Positions 11,420 through 24,180 of a stretch of DNA of 64,000 nt are shown here, piece after piece (within the stretch, counting starts at the first letter, position 1; the number at the start of each line of letters is the position of its first letter). The stretch is taken from assembly GCF_963678635.1 (NCBI RefSeq), contig NC_087065.1:50722452-50786451 (forward strand), written 5' to 3'. Below the pieces are notes generated by a model. The model made no database searches. It worked only from the letters and a program-made list of their open reading frames with translations, and was not told the origin of the DNA. This DNA comes from Symsagittifera roscoffensis (lineage: Eukaryota; Xenacoelomorpha; Acoela; Convolutidae). Both the position numbers and the translations under genes were made by a program.

Positions 11420-11590
11420 CAATGCTTGTGTTATAGTATGAACTACCTTTTTTTCCAACCTAAGTCGCAAATATTGTTGCGACAAAATGTGTTCATTTTG
11501 ATCAATAACCAGCTATCAAGTATAGCCAATGCGAAGCATATTAACACAGATTATTATTTTACAAATTCCTGTTTGATAAAACAGGTAGTA
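11420..11590 (+). repeat. SINE-associated 5' module plus CCTGTTTGATAAAACAGG hairpin
   Basis: It carries the GCTTGTGTTATAGTATGAAC, T-run, CCAACCTAAGTCGCAAAT module that also precedes the SINE copies at 5.85 and 31.2 kb. Here it is followed not by a tRNA-like head but by the hairpin CCTGTTTGATAAAACAGG (about 11568-11585), which recurs near 12.42 kb at the start of the next repeat block. Confidence 0.45.
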
Positions 11591-13740
11591 TGAAAATGTA
11601 TGGGATCGGATTTTTTTACTATTATTTTTTGAAACGATTTAAAAAGTTTTCGTTTTTCTCAAAAAATATTTCACTTATTTTTAAAAGAGCGTTACCAATG
11701 GGATTTCCGGCCTCTCTTCTGTGTGCCTGCATACTCTCTTTTTGCCTTACCCTATTTTCTACAGCTTTCGAAAAAGTGTGTGGGGGGATTTTTGACCCAA
11801 GTTTTTGGAGTTTTACATGTTCTCAGAAACTTCCCACTCAAATCTAGGATTTTGGGTTCAATGCATTGAAAAGGTTGTGGGAAGCTCCCCTGCATAAACG
11901 GCTTTGCCCAATTTTTTTCACACAAAAAGTTATGACCGTCAGAAAAGTCAAATTTACGATGTTCACCGTTTTTCAAAATTTTGACTTTTCTCGAAAAGTA
12001 CCCTCCCAAATCTGAGTATTTGGTTTCAATAGGTAGAACGGGCTGTGGCAAGTTAAGCTCCACTGCATAAGCGGTTACGCCCATTTTTTAACACAATAAG
12101 TTCTGACCCTCGGAAAAGTCAGTTTTTTGATCATTTACCGTTTTTTGAAACGTTTTGACTTCTCAAAAACTACCCACCCAAATTTAGTAAGCAACGTTTT
12201 AAGCATCGTTTAACCTAACAAGCTCTTGTAATCACTTAAATTTTCAAAAAAAATGAAGTAATTGATGAAGGTAACAGATTTTCAAGTCATTCAGTTTGGA
12301 TTTACTTTTCTTTGCTACAGGTCTGTTTTTGAAATTACCCTTGTCCTTCCACATCAATACAAAAACATGAAAAATTATTAAACACGTATTTCCAGCTTTA
12401 GCTAGCCTCTAGTTCCTGTTTGATAAAAACAGGTATTGTGAAAACGTATAGGATCCGTTTTTTTTTTTTTAAATTGTTTTTGATACGTTTTGGAAGTTTT
12501 TCGTTTACTCAAAAACTACTTTATCAATTTTCAAAAGTGTGGTAACAATGGATATTCCAACCTCTCCCCTGTGTGCCTGCATACTCCCATGTTCTCTTTT
12601 TAACTTACCCCATTTTCTACAGCCTTCGAAAAAATGTGTGGGGGGATTTTCGAAGCAAGTTTTTAGATTTTTTTCAACTTTTTCTCGAAAACTACCATTC
12701 CCAAATCTGGGATTTTGGGTTCAATGGATAGAACAGGTTGTGGAAAGCTCCACTGCTTAAGCGCCTTGGCCCAAATTTTTACACATAAAGTTATGGCCCC
12801 CAGAATAGTCAATTTTTTAAACTTTTTAAAACCATTTTGTGAAACTTAGACCGCGAAAACTACCCCTGTAAAATCTGAGATTTTAGTTTCAACCAAGCGG
12901 ACGGATTGTGGGGAGCTCCCCTGCATTAGCTGTTACGGTCTAATTTTTCACTCGAAAAGTTTTGAACCTCAGAAATGTCAAATTTACGAATACTACCCTC
13001 CCAAAATCTGAGGTTTTGGTTTCAGTTAGTAGACTGGGTTGTGAGAAGATCTGCATAGAAGATAACGCCTAATTTTTTTAAGACAAAAGTTATGACCCTC
13101 CTAAATCTGAAATTTTGGTTTCAATAGGTAGAACGGTTTGTGGCAAGCTCTCGTGCATAAGCGTCTCCGCCCAATTTCTTGTACACAAAAGTTGTGACCC
13201 TCTGAAAAGTAGAATTTTCTTATGTTTTTTGAATCTTTTTGACTTCTCTCAAAAACTACCCTCCAGAATCTGAGATATTGGTTTCAATGGCAAGAACGGG
13301 TTCATGTCCATTTCATAAGCGGTTAAGACCTTTTTTTTCAAATATTTATGACCCTTGGAAAAGTCAAACCTCTTAAGCAGTGTTTCAAAAGGCAACAAAC
13401 TGTTTTTTTAGCAGTTTTTCTAATTGTCTTCAACCACCATTCTAAATCTGAAATTTTAGGTTCAATGAAGAGAGAAAGATTTGAGTGAAGCTCTTCTGTG
13501 AAAGGGCTCACGCTTAATTTTTTCAACACTAAAAAGTTATGACCTTCCGAAAAGTCAATGTTTTGATTCCTTGTCCGTTTTTTTTTAAATACTGACTTCT
13601 CGTAAACAACTCAATCTGATACCAAAGGTTTAATCAAGGCAATAGTTCGTAAGAAGCCTCCGTTTATAAACTGCTTGGCATTAAAGCAACAACCAAGGTT
13701 TTGGCTAAAGCTCAATGCTTAAATTTGTTAATTTACCTAC
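11590..13740 (+). repeat. Degenerate ~170 bp tandem repeats (block B0)
   Basis: About a dozen imperfect units share these motifs in order: CTACCCTCCCAAATCTGAG, TTTTGGTTTCAAT, GGTAGAACGGGTTGTGG, AGCTCCCCTGCATAAGCGG, TTACGCCCAATTTTTT, ACACAAAAAGTTATGACCCT and GAAAAGTCAATTT. Spacing between unit starts is mostly 165-178 bases, with shorter deleted units (98-132). Open frames inside are accidental. The final 180 bases match the end of the later B blocks, so this is the truncated first unit of the larger array. Confidence 0.8.
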
Positions 13741-14423
13741 TTTGTCACGCATCAGTACAACTAAAACAAAAATTATCAAACCAGTTTCTCCAGTTTTAGC
13801 TGGGCCTTTATCAGCACTGTTGCTTGAATGTATCTTAGATCTGTAGCGTAGAGGTAGGGAAAGACACGTAACAAAATAAAAGTTTCGAACGTGGACAGGG
13901 TCGGGTGTTTTTAATGAATGATTTCGATACTAGTTAAAATCCGTCCGCTCTCAATTGAGGGACAATAGTTTTTTTTTGAAATTTATTGATACTGCTTATG
14001 CGTCATAATTGGCTTATTTATTGGCCTCATAGTTTTTTAAAGAAAATGAGAACAAACTAACATTACAAAGGACTAAAAAGTTATTTCATTACTGATATAA
14101 CGCATTAGATCTACATAAGAGTAGGAAATAAAACAAGTGTGTCAGGAAAACTAGCAGACAGCAACTCAAGTTGACACAGTAAAACAACAAAATCGTCCAA
14201 TTACCGAAATTTTTGAGTTGATATAATTTTGATTTGATAGGACTTCAGGCTTGCTTGGTGTTGAATTTTCAAATGAAATGGCGAAATGAAGAAAATTAGT
14301 GAGGTTGAAGCTAATGAGAAAAAACGCAAATTGTGCAAAAGCTAATCAGCTATTAACGCTGTGGTTAATTTTGTTTTTGATATTCTACCACGATTATTAA
14401 ACAGCGTCAATTGTTTCACAAAA
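13741..14423 (+). repeat. Array spacer A1 (contains truncated S1 SINE)
   Basis: This spacer links the repeat blocks. It contains a 3'-truncated family S1 SINE at 13836-14030 (ATCTGTAGCGTAGAGGTAGG, then a degraded B-box TTTCGAACGTGG), followed by unique AT-rich sequence. It is nearly identical to spacer A2 at 17956-18670. Confidence 0.85.
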
Positions 14424-16187
14424 TTTTTTGAAAGTATCGACGAAATTTTTTGAAATTGTTAAAAAAAGCATTAATTTTTTCTCCGAAGATCGTTTGTTCG
14501 ACACAAATATGTATTTCGCCCTAGGCGTATTTTCGACAAAACGCAACGGTAAAAATAACTCCTTGTTTTCGGCACCCCATTAATTTAAATACCTTCGATC
14601 AACCAAATCAAATTTGTGAAACAGAAAAAGCCCTTGAGTGGTAAGAAGCGTCAGATTTTGAACGTAAATCTTTTGCCGATAAAACGATAAAATCCGCTTG
14701 TCGTAAAATGGTTTTTTAATTGCTTTTGTTCACAAGTGTTGAGAATTGAATGAATTGAGCAGCCTTTAAAAATAGTTAATAAAAAGGATTAATTGCGCAA
14801 CCCCTACCATTCCCGCGTGGGTGGGGAGATAGCCAATAGGTACGGTACTTGATGCATGTCAATAAGCTAGTTTCACTTGTAGATACTCTTGCCTCATGCG
14901 CCAGGTTCTCTCACGAATATGGCACTCTAAAATTCACAATATCATAACCCAAAAAAATCACAGAAGAAATGACCCAATCAGTCGCACAAGCAGCCGTCTT
15001 TTTTCTTTTACAAATGTAAAAAAAATGAGCAGTTATCCCACTTTCTACAGCTTTCGAAAAAGTGTGTGAAGGGAATATTTGACCCAAATTTTTGGATTTT
15101 TAATATTTTCTCGAAAACTACCATTCCCAAATTTAGGATTTTGGGTTCATTGGATAGAACAGGCTGTAGCAGGCTCCCCGGCATAAGCTGCTTTGCCCAC
15201 ATTTTTACACAAAAAGTTAGGACCCTCAGAATAGTCAATTTTTCAAAAAGTACCCTCCAAAATCTGATAATTTAGTTTCAACCGAGCGGACGGGTTGTGG
15301 GGAGCTCCCCTGCCTTAGCGGTTACGGTCTAGTTTTTCACACTAAAAGTTTTGAAGCTCAGAAATGTCAAATTTCCGAATACTACCCTCCCAAAATCTGA
15401 GGTTGTGGTTTCAGTTAGTAGAGTGGGTTGTGAGAAGCTCCTCTGCATAAAAGATTACGCCTAAGTTTTTTTACACAAAGATTTTGACCCTCCGAAAAGT
15501 CAAAGTTTCGTTTTTTTCAAAATTGATTTTTGTTTTCAAAACCAACAATCATAAATCTGAAATTTTGGTTTCAATAGGTAGAACGGGTTGTGGCAAGCTC
15601 TCCTGTATAAGTGTCTACGCCCAATTTCTTGTACACAAAAGTTTATGACCCTCGGATAAGTAGAATTTTCTAATGATTTTTGAATCTTTTTGACTTCTCG
15701 AAACTTATCCTCCCTAACCTGACACAATGGTTTCAGCGTCAAGAACGGATTGTGGTCCATTTCATAAGCGGTTAAGACCAATTTTTTACACAAATTTTTA
15801 TGACCCTTGGAAATGTAAGCTTCTTGAGCAGTTTCAAAAGTAAAACTGTTTTTAGCAGTTTTGCTACTTATTGTCTTAAACTACCGTCCCAAATCTGAAA
15901 CTTAAGGTTCAATGAAGAGAGAGAAGTTTGAGCAAAGCTCGTCTGTGTAAGCGCTCACGCTCAATTTTTCGAACAGAAAAAACTTATGGCCTTCCAAAAA
16001 GTCAATGTTTTGATTTCTTGTCCGTTTTTTATTAAATACTGACTTCTCGTAAACAACTCAACCTGATACCAAAGGTTTAATCCAGGCAATAGTTCGTAAG
16101 AAGCCTCCGTTTATAAACTGCTTGGCATTAAAGCAACAACCAAGGTTTTAGCTAAAGCTCAATGCTTAAATTTGTTAATTTACCTAC
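14424..16187 (+). repeat. Array block B1 (1764 bp tandem duplicate, copy 1)
   Basis: It begins TTTTTTGAAAGTATCGACG. A ~580 bp lead section follows (with CCATTCCCGCGTGGGTGGGG), and then the ~170 bp degenerate repeats. It matches B2 at a constant offset of 1764 bases, with only scattered single-base differences. Confidence 0.92.
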
Positions 16188-17955
16188 TTTTTTGAAAGTA
16201 TCGACGAAATTTTTTGAAATTGTTAAAAAAAGCATTAATTTTTTCTCCGAAGATCGTCTGTTCGACACAAATATGTATTTCGCCCTAGGCGTATTTTCGA
16301 CAAAACGCAACGGAAAAAATAACTCCTTGTTTTCGGCACCCCATTAATTTAAATACCTTCGATCAACCAAATCAAATTTGTGAAACAGAAAAAGCCCTTG
16401 AGTGGTAAGAAGCGTCAGATTTTGAACGTAAATCTTTTGCCGATAAAACGATAAAATCCGCTTGTCGTAAAATGGTTTTTTAATTGCTTTTGTTCACAAG
16501 TGTTGAGAATTGAATGAATTGAGCAGCCTTTAAAAATAGTTAATAAAAAGGATTAATTGCGCAACCCCTACCATTCCCGCGTGGGTGGGGAGATAGCCAA
16601 TAGGTACGGTACTTGATGCATGTCAATAAGCTAGTTTCACTTGTAGATACTCTTGCCTCATGCGCCAGGTTCTCTCACGAATATGGCACTCTAAAATTCA
16701 CAATATCATAACCCAAAAAAATCACAGAAGAAATGACCCAATCAGTCGCACAAGCAGCCGTCTTTTTTCTTTTACAAATGTAAAAAAAATGAGCAGTTAT
16801 CCCACTTTCTACATCTTTCGAAAAAGTGTGTGAAGGGAATATTTGACCCAAATTTTTGGATTTTTAATATTTTCTCGAAAACTACCATTCCCAAATTTAG
16901 GATTTTGGGTTCATTGGATAGAACAGGTTGTAGCAGGCTCCCCGGCATAAGCTGCTTTGCCCACATTTTTACACAAAAAGTTAGGACCCTCAGAATAGTC
17001 AATTTTTCAAAAAGTACCCTCCAAAATCTGATAATTTAGTTTCAACCGAGCGGACGGGTTGTGGGGAGCTCCCCTGCCTTAGCGGTTACGGTCTAGTTTT
17101 TCACACTAAAAGTTTTGAAGCTCAGAAATGTCAAATTTCCGAATACTACCCTCCCAAAATCTGAGGTTGTGGTTTCAGTTAGTAGAGTGGGTTGTGAGAA
17201 GCTCCTCTGCATAAAAGATTACGCCTAAGTTTTTTTACACAAAGATTTTGACCCTCCGAAAAGTCAAAGTTTCGTTTTTTCAAAATTGATTTTTGTTTTC
17301 AAAACCAACAATCATAAATCTGAAATTTTGGTTTCAATAGGTAGAACGGGTTGTGGCAAGCTCTCCTGTATAAGTGTCTACGCCCAATTTCTTGTACACA
17401 AAAGTTTATGACCCTCGGATAAGTAGAATTTTCTAATGATTTTTGAATCTTTTTGACTTCTCGAAACTTATCCTCCCTAACCTGACACAATGGTTTCAGC
17501 GTCAAGAACGGATTGTGGTCCATTTCATAAGCGGTTAAGACCAATTTTTTACACAAATTTTTATGACCCTTGGAAATGTAAGCTTCTTGAGCAGTTTCAA
17601 AAGTAAAACTGTTTTTAGCAGTTTTGCTACTTATTGTCTTAAACTACCGTCCCAAATCTGAAACTTAAGGTTCAATGAAGAGAGAGAAGTTTGAGCAAAG
17701 CTCGTCTGTGTAAGCGCTCACGCTCAATTTTTCGAACAGAAAAAACTTATGGCCTTCCAAAAAGTCAATGTTTTGATTTCTTGTCCGTTTTTTATTAAAT
17801 ACTGACTTCTCGTAAACAACTCAACCTGATACCAAAGGTTTAATCCAGGCAATAGTTCGTAAGAAGCCTCCGTTTATAAACTGCTTGGCATTAAAGCAAC
17901 AACCAAGGTTTTAGCTAAAGCTCAATGCTTAAATTTGTTAATTTACCTACTTTTT
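16188..17955 (+). repeat. Array block B2 (1764 bp tandem duplicate, copy 2)
   Basis: This is a direct, nearly perfect repeat of B1 with no spacer A between them. Examples of differences are a C/T change at the sixth codon-sized step of the TTAGGATTTTGGGTTC unit (CAGGCTG versus CAGGTTG) and one T-run length change. The junction lies in a T run (TACCTACTTTTTTGAAAG), which may have served as microhomology. Confidence 0.92.
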
Positions 17956-18670
17956 CACGCATCAGTACAACTAAAACAAAAATTATCAAACCAGTTTCTC
18001 CAGTTTTAGCTGGGCCTTTATCAGCACTGTTGCTTGAATGTATCTTAGATCTGTAGCGTAGAGGTAGGGAAAGACACGTAACAAAATAAAAGGTTCGAAC
18101 GTGGACAGGGTCGGGTGTTTTTAAAGAATGATTTCGATACTAGTTAAAATCCGTCCGCTCTCAATTGAGGGACAATAGTTTTTTTTTGAAATTGATTGAT
18201 ACTGCTTATGCGTCATAATTGGCCTATTTATTGGCCTCATAGTTTTTTAAAGAAAATGAGAACAAACAAACATTACAAAGGACTAAAAAGTTATTTCATT
18301 ACTGATATAACGCATTAGATCTACATAAGAGTAGGAAATAAAACAAGTGTGTCAGGAAAATTAGCAGACAGCAACTCAAGTTGACACAGTAAAACAACAA
18401 AATCGTACAATTACCGAAATTTTTGAGTTGATATAATTTTGATTTGATAGGACTTCAGGCTTGCTTGGGGTTGACTTTTCAAATGAAATGGCGAAATGAA
18501 GAAAATTAGTGAGGTTGAAGCTAATGAGAAAAAATTTCAAAAATCAATTATCTAAAATCTCAAAAAAACTCAACGCAAATTGTGCAAAAGCTAATGAGCT
18601 ATTAACGCTGTGGTTAATTTTGTTTTTGATATTCTACCACGATTATTAAACAGCGTCAATTGTTTCACAA
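17956..18670 (+). repeat. Array spacer A2 (contains truncated S1 SINE)
   Basis: It is nearly identical to A1, including the truncated SINE at about 18045-18240 with the B-box GGTTCGAACGTGG. It carries an extra ~40 base AT-rich insertion near 18535. Confidence 0.85.
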
Positions 18671-20520
18671 ATTTTTTTGAAAGTATCGACGAAATTTTTT
18701 GAAATTGTTCAAAAAAGCATTAATTTTTTCTCCGAAGATCGTCTGTTCGACACAAATATGTATTTCGCCGCAGGCGTGTTTTCGACAAAACGCAACGGTA
18801 AAAATTACTCCTTGTTTTCGGCACCCCATTAACTTAAATACCTTCGATCAACCAAATCAAATTTATGAAACAGAAAAAGCCCTTGAGTGGTAAGAAGCGT
18901 CAACTTCCTGAGGAAAGATTTTGAACGTAAATCTTTTGCCGATAAAAGGATAAAATCCGCTTATCGTAAAACGGTTTTTAAATAGTTTTTGTTCACAAGT
19001 GTTGAGATTGAATGAATTGAGCAGCCTTTAAAAAACGTTAATAAAAAAGAATTAATTGCGCAACCCCTACCATTCCCGCGTGGGTGGGGAGATAGCCAAT
19101 AGGTACGGTACTTGATGCATGTCAATAAGCTAGTTTCACTTGTAGATACTCTTATCTCATGCGCCAGATTTTCTCACGAATATGGCACTCTAAAATCCAC
19201 AATATCATAACCCAAAAAAATCACAGAAGAAATGACCCAATCGGTTGCACAAGCAGCCGTCTTTTTTCTCTTTTACAAATGTAAAAAAAAATGAGCAGTT
19301 ATCCCACTTTCTACAGCTTTCGAAAAAGTGTGTGAAGGGAATTTTCGACCCAAATTTTTGGATTTTTTTATACTTTCTCGAAAACTACCATTCCCAAGTT
19401 TAGGATTTTGGGTTCATTGGATATAACAGGTTGTGGAAAGCTCGCCTGCATAAGCTGCTTTGCCAACATTTTTTACACAAAAAGTTATGACCCTCAGAAT
19501 AGTCAATTTTTCAAAAACGACCCTCCAAAATCTGATAAATTAGTTTCAACTGAGCGGACGGGTTGTGGGGAGCTCCCCTGCCTTAGCGGTTACGGTCTAG
19601 TTTTTCACACAAAAAATTTTGAAGCTCAGAAATGTCAAATTTACGAATACTACCATCCCAAAATCTGAGGTTTTGGTTTCAGTTAGTATACTGGGTTGTG
19701 AGAAGCTCCTCTGCATAAAAGATTACGCCTAAGTTTTTTTACACAAAATTTTTGACCCTCCGAAAAATCAAATTTTCGTTTTTTGACCGTTTTTTCAAAA
19801 TTGGTTTTTTTTTTCAAAATCAACAATCATAATTCAGAGATTTTGGTTTCAATAGGTAGAACGGGTTGTGGCAAGCTCTCCTGTATAAGTGTCTACGCCC
19901 AATTTCTTGTACACAAAAGTTTATGACCCTCGGATAGTTAGAATTTTCTAATGATTTTTGATTCTTTTTAACTTCTCTCGAAAATTATCCTCCCGAACCT
20001 GACATATTGGTTTCAGCGTCAAGAACGGATTGTGGTCCATTTCATAAGCGGTTAAGACCAGTTTTTTACACAAAATTTTATGACCCTTGGAAACGTAAGC
20101 TTCTTGAGCAGTTTCAAAAGTAAAAAAACTGTTTTTAGCAGTTTTGCTACTAATTGTCTTAAGCTACCGTCCCAAATCTGAAACTTAAGGTTCAATGAAG
20201 AGAAAAAAAGTTTGAGCAAAGCTCGTCTGTGTAAGCGCTCACGCTCAAGTTTTCGAACAGAAAAAGTTGTGGCCTTCCAAAAAGTCAATGTTTTGATTTC
20301 TTGTCCGTTTTTTTAAACTTTTGACAAAAGAACTCAATCTGATATCAAAGGTTTAACCAAGACAACAGTTTGCAGTTTGTAAGAAGCCTCCTTGCATAAA
20401 CTGCTCCGCATTAAAGTTTGAACAAGAAGTATAATTTTGAGAAATTTAAATATTACAAAATTTTCCACTCATTTTTTAAAAAAGCAACAACCAATGTTTT
20501 GGGTAAAGCCCAATGCTTAT
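18671..20520 (+). repeat. Array block B3 (diverged copy)
   Basis: It has the same order as B1 and B2 (GAAAGTATCGACG lead, GTGGGTGGGGAG, then ~170 bp units), but with many substitutions and small indels. This marks it as an older copy. No open frame of interest is seen. Confidence 0.88.
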
Positions 20521-20559
20521 ATTTTTTAAATTACCTACTTCATCCCACATGATTATATT

Positions 20560-20975
20560 GATATCAAAATTTATCAAACAGGCTTCTCCAATTTTAGCTG
20601 AGCCTTTAGTAGCTCTGTTGCTTGAATGTATCATGGATCTGTACGTAGAGGTAGTGGAAGAGACCCGCAACAAAATAAGAGGGTTGAACCTGGGCAGGGT
20701 CGGGTGTGTTTAATGAACATTTTCGATACTAGTTAAAATCTGTCCGTTCTGAATTGAGAGACATTAGATAGTATTTTTTTTAAAATTGATTGATACTGCT
20801 TTTGCATCATAATTGGTTTGTGTCATTTAGTAATTGTGTAGACTCATAATTGGCTTGCGGCACTTATTAGTTTGTGTAGACTCAAAGTTATACTAATTCA
20901 GCTTTCCCAGTAGCGTTATCAGTCAAATTTTTTTGCTTGTGTATGCGAAATGTAGTTTCGCCACTTTGTTTACTT
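20560..20975 (+). repeat. Array spacer A3 with longer S1 SINE
   Basis: A diverged spacer start (CTTCTCCAATTTTAGCTGAG) leads into an S1 SINE at about 20632-20975 that keeps its 3' end. Its stem-loop is GCGAAATGTAGTTTCGC (20945-20961). The tRNA-like head is partly degraded (GGGTTGAACCTGG). Confidence 0.7.
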
Positions 20976-21499
20976 TTGCATTGCAACAAAGAATAATTTC
21001 GCTTGATATGCAATTAGCAAATATTGTCAGAAATACTTTTGGGGAGAAATCGCTCGCGTTCTGCATAGAAAAAAGAAAATTAAGAGATTTTCGGAAAGGG
21101 ATTTTCAGAAAAAAAACAGTAACAGCTATGAATAGAATTGAGAGAGCTACTTCTCAGGTAGCCAATCAAAGTAAATGGGGTTGTCGAAGTGAAATACTAA
21201 CATCAAAATTAATCTATAAAAAAATTGCTGTTGAGTTTTGAAAAAATGTGATTTTGATTGTAACAACAAGTAACTAATTAATAACTAGCACACAGGCTAA
21301 TTCGGTCTGATGCGAACTCGTTAGTCGCGCACGAAGGTTACAGACGGCGCAGAAAACATCTGGCGATTTCACACCAAACATGTCAAGTTCTCTTCAGTCG
21401 AAAGTTTCAGTGAAATAGCTAAGATTTTTTGTCAGAGAACCTAACAAATGAAGACCTAAGTGCCACTCAGGGAACTGCTTTTTGACTTTCTCTGCGAGA

Positions 21500-22225
21500 T
21501 CATCGTCCCTTTTTGACCACTGATTCGCCATATACCTTTTAATAAAGGCCAGGTCTCACGGTATACGGAGCTACTAATCCAATTGGACCAAAAACAGAGG
21601 AAACAAAACTCTACGCAGTACGTTGAGTGATTGCTTTGTCTAGTGGACGATCAATCCCTCTACTAACGACAAAGGTATCTTTTACGTGATCCCAATTAGG
21701 ACCGAGGACATGCGATGGCTGGTCTGGACTCTTACAAAGATCCTTAACAGAGGAATTAGATCGAGAGCGGTTGCTACATCGGGCACGTTGCTGACCAATT
21801 TTGCCAGATGAAACCCACCTAGTTTAAGCATGAGACTAAACCTCTTCCTAATTTTAAGTCATGATCACTATTTTGAAAAAAAAATCCATGTAGACGTTCA
21901 TATAAAACTTCTGGACAACAGCTGAAGCAGCTTCGGAGTGCTCACTTTGATGATCAGATGCAGTCTTCTGCAGAGCGCAATTCCCACAAGTCGACCAGTC
22001 GCGAGCGCCGAAAATGTGACGAGTGTATTGGTGAACCTCTGCACTTGTTTTGGGCTCCTCCCGCCACAAAAACCGGAAAGAAAATTGATCTTCTTCACGG
22101 ATTCCAACCTGTAAAAACATCCCTTCGATATCGGTCTCAACGGCGTATGTATGCTGACGGAATCTCAAAAGTACAAAATTGAGATTTTCAAGGAGATCCG
22201 GGCCAACCAACAGAGATTTGTTCAA
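21500..22225 (-). pseudogene. BEL/Pao reverse transcriptase fragment
   Basis: The frame 22225-21854 reads GPDLLENLNFVLLRFRQH and then AVETDIEGMFLQVGI, the RT motif A region with its aspartate, then DQFSFRFLW. Downstream frames contain decayed palm and connection sequence (VATALDLIPLL, QWSKRDDDLAEKVKKQFPEW). The YxDD box is not intact. Confidence 0.75.
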
Positions 22226-22650
22226 GGAAGCGCCATGACACTTCGATGCACCATTGAGAACTCAGTGCACTTTACCGGATTTGTTCTGGTTCAACACCGG
22301 ATGATGCGGGAGATACCATTCACGATCGGCTCGTGATTTGGTATCGTGTGCTTCAATGGTTGTTACACATCTTCTTTGTATGTCATCTCGGCATTTTTCT
22401 CGCTGAGCAACGAATCTCCATTTAACCTCCTTTCTAAAGGTTTTAATTGAGCTAAAGGGGAATAATATTATTTCGGTAATTCAACTTCATTATCACACCA
22501 AAGCACTGGTACAATGTACCTCTCACCATCGTGAAAGGTATCATTTTTCAACAAAATACAAAACGCGTTTTTTTTCAGCGACAGAAAGAACGGGCATCTA
22601 CTTGCTGGAAGGTTCCATACGACTCCAACTCATGCAAAGGTTTAATTTGG

Positions 22651-23231
22651 TCAGCTCACCAACACATTGAAAGCAAGAGTAATTCGATTAAAGCACGGTA
22701 GTAATGGACCACTTACAACCCAATCTATCGGTAGGCGTAAGGCGCACTGTGACTTAGAGTCCTTCCCTAGAAGGTACTCAACAGGTCTTATTGCGTAGTA
22801 GAAATCTTGTCCAATATTATTTTCGATTTTCTTATATTTATAATGTATGGGTTTTTTGTCGGAGCCAACTGCAGGAATACTTATGCTATCCGATTTGATG
22901 TTCAACATAAGCTCGAAAAGAAAACGAAAATTCACTATTATTGTTTCAGAGGAAACTTTAAAAAAACTTAGCTGATGACTTTTCAACAAGCTCTTTGAAG
23001 TGAATCCATTTATAGTGAGGCTTGCGGGAGTACCAATCAAATGAGAAGTTATACGAGATTGGCGGATACCCATGAGTACGTGGAAGCATTATCGTAAAGA
23101 ACTACGGCATTAGCATTCTTTGCATCAGAAGCGGCAATTGATGCAACTGGCAGGAGGAAAACGGTTGACTCCTGGCTATGAGTATCGCCGGCGGCAGCGT
23201 TAGTCGATTCATTGCTAGAGTTAACTGACAA
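22651..23231 (-). pseudogene. BEL/Pao aspartic protease fragment
   Basis: Around 23070-23130 the frame reads VVLYDNASTYSWVS, where the catalytic D-T/S-G triad has become D-N-A. The downstream part (140 residues, with ASLTINGFTSKS and LRLPIDWVVSGPLLP) matches the protease and linker part of Pao pol. The lost glycine makes catalysis unlikely. Confidence 0.65.
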
Positions 23232-23269
23232 CGAAGAATTTTTATTATACTTTGGAAGAAATACTTATT

Positions 23270-23470
23270 CAGCTCCATGAAATAGCTTGTTGTGAGTGCT
23301 TTCACAATCTGGCTTCAGGCACTTTCTGGCCTTGCTACGAAAACTGTGATTGCCCTATAAACACGCAAATTAAAGTTTTTGGTCGGCTACATACTTCGCT
23401 CGTTGCGTAGCGTTGTTCTCTTTGAATACGGAGCATTTCCAAAGACCGTGTTGACCTTTACATACAGAAC
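23270..23470 (-). pseudogene. BEL/Pao gag Cys/His finger region
   Basis: The - strand reads LWKCSVFKENNATQRAKYV, then a broken FACL and HSFRSKARKCLKPDC, then STHNKLFHG. This is the Pao-type zinc-finger region, with the first cysteine pair disrupted by a stop. Confidence 0.7.
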
Positions 23471-23599
23471 ATGGAGGGAACGTTTTTCCTTAGTCTTATC
23501 ACTTAATTTTGCGTTACTCGCAAACACTTTAATTCCTCTTTTTAGCTTCTCTGGTTTTTCAGTGCTACTCTTAGAGTTAAGTGACTTTAGCCTCTCATG

Positions 23600-24180
23600 A
23601 CCCTCGGCTTTTCTAAAGCCATTCGTTGAAATCTAGCAGAGTTGGTCGATGCCATCGACTTCTTGCGGTTTACATTGACCATATCTCTTTCAGGTTTGGG
23701 GAAGCTTACCATCAGCTTGATTCAGTTAGTTACCACTTTTCAGGTCGTATTTAAAAAACAGAGACTTGAATACGGCAACGATTCCAGAAATTGTAGAGAA
23801 AAAACCAATTACATTTTCCGAATTTTGCATTTTCAGTGGCGGAAATTTACTCAATTTATCCAGATGAGCCCCTACTGCGGCATGCGGCTGCCCGAACATT
23901 CTCTGAAGAGTTGCTAATGCGTCCTTATCTAGTACTCCGCTGTAGCTTTACTCGGCGACTGCGGATTTAGCTTTACGACTACGAGCGTTTTTAAACAAGT
24001 GAGGTTTTCATCATCACTGAGCATGGCTGAGTCAACCATTGATTTGAACTGCCCAATTCACTCATGCCAATTAAGTGGGTGCCATCGAACTGTTTCAGCT
24101 TCCATTCAGGAAGATGATCTTTGCGGCTGTGCATGAGTAGATCGACCAACACTCGTGGCAATAGTGGACGTTCCACGTGT
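23600..24180 (-). pseudogene. BEL/Pao gag capsid-like fragment, frameshifted
   Basis: Several frames together show the gag signature. KQFDGTHLI is followed after a frameshift by GQFKSMVDSAMLSDDENLT, then GQPHAAVGAHLDKL (about 23880), FPPLKMQNSENV and RPTLLDFNEWL (about 23640), with in-frame stops between them. This is the conserved capsid-like domain of Pao gag and is not functional here. Confidence 0.75.

Noticed and set aside
15008-17556. Repeated pairs of short ORFs on both strands in the array
   Set aside because: They repeat at the 1764 bp period because the DNA is duplicated, and the unit is a degenerate satellite with no domain.
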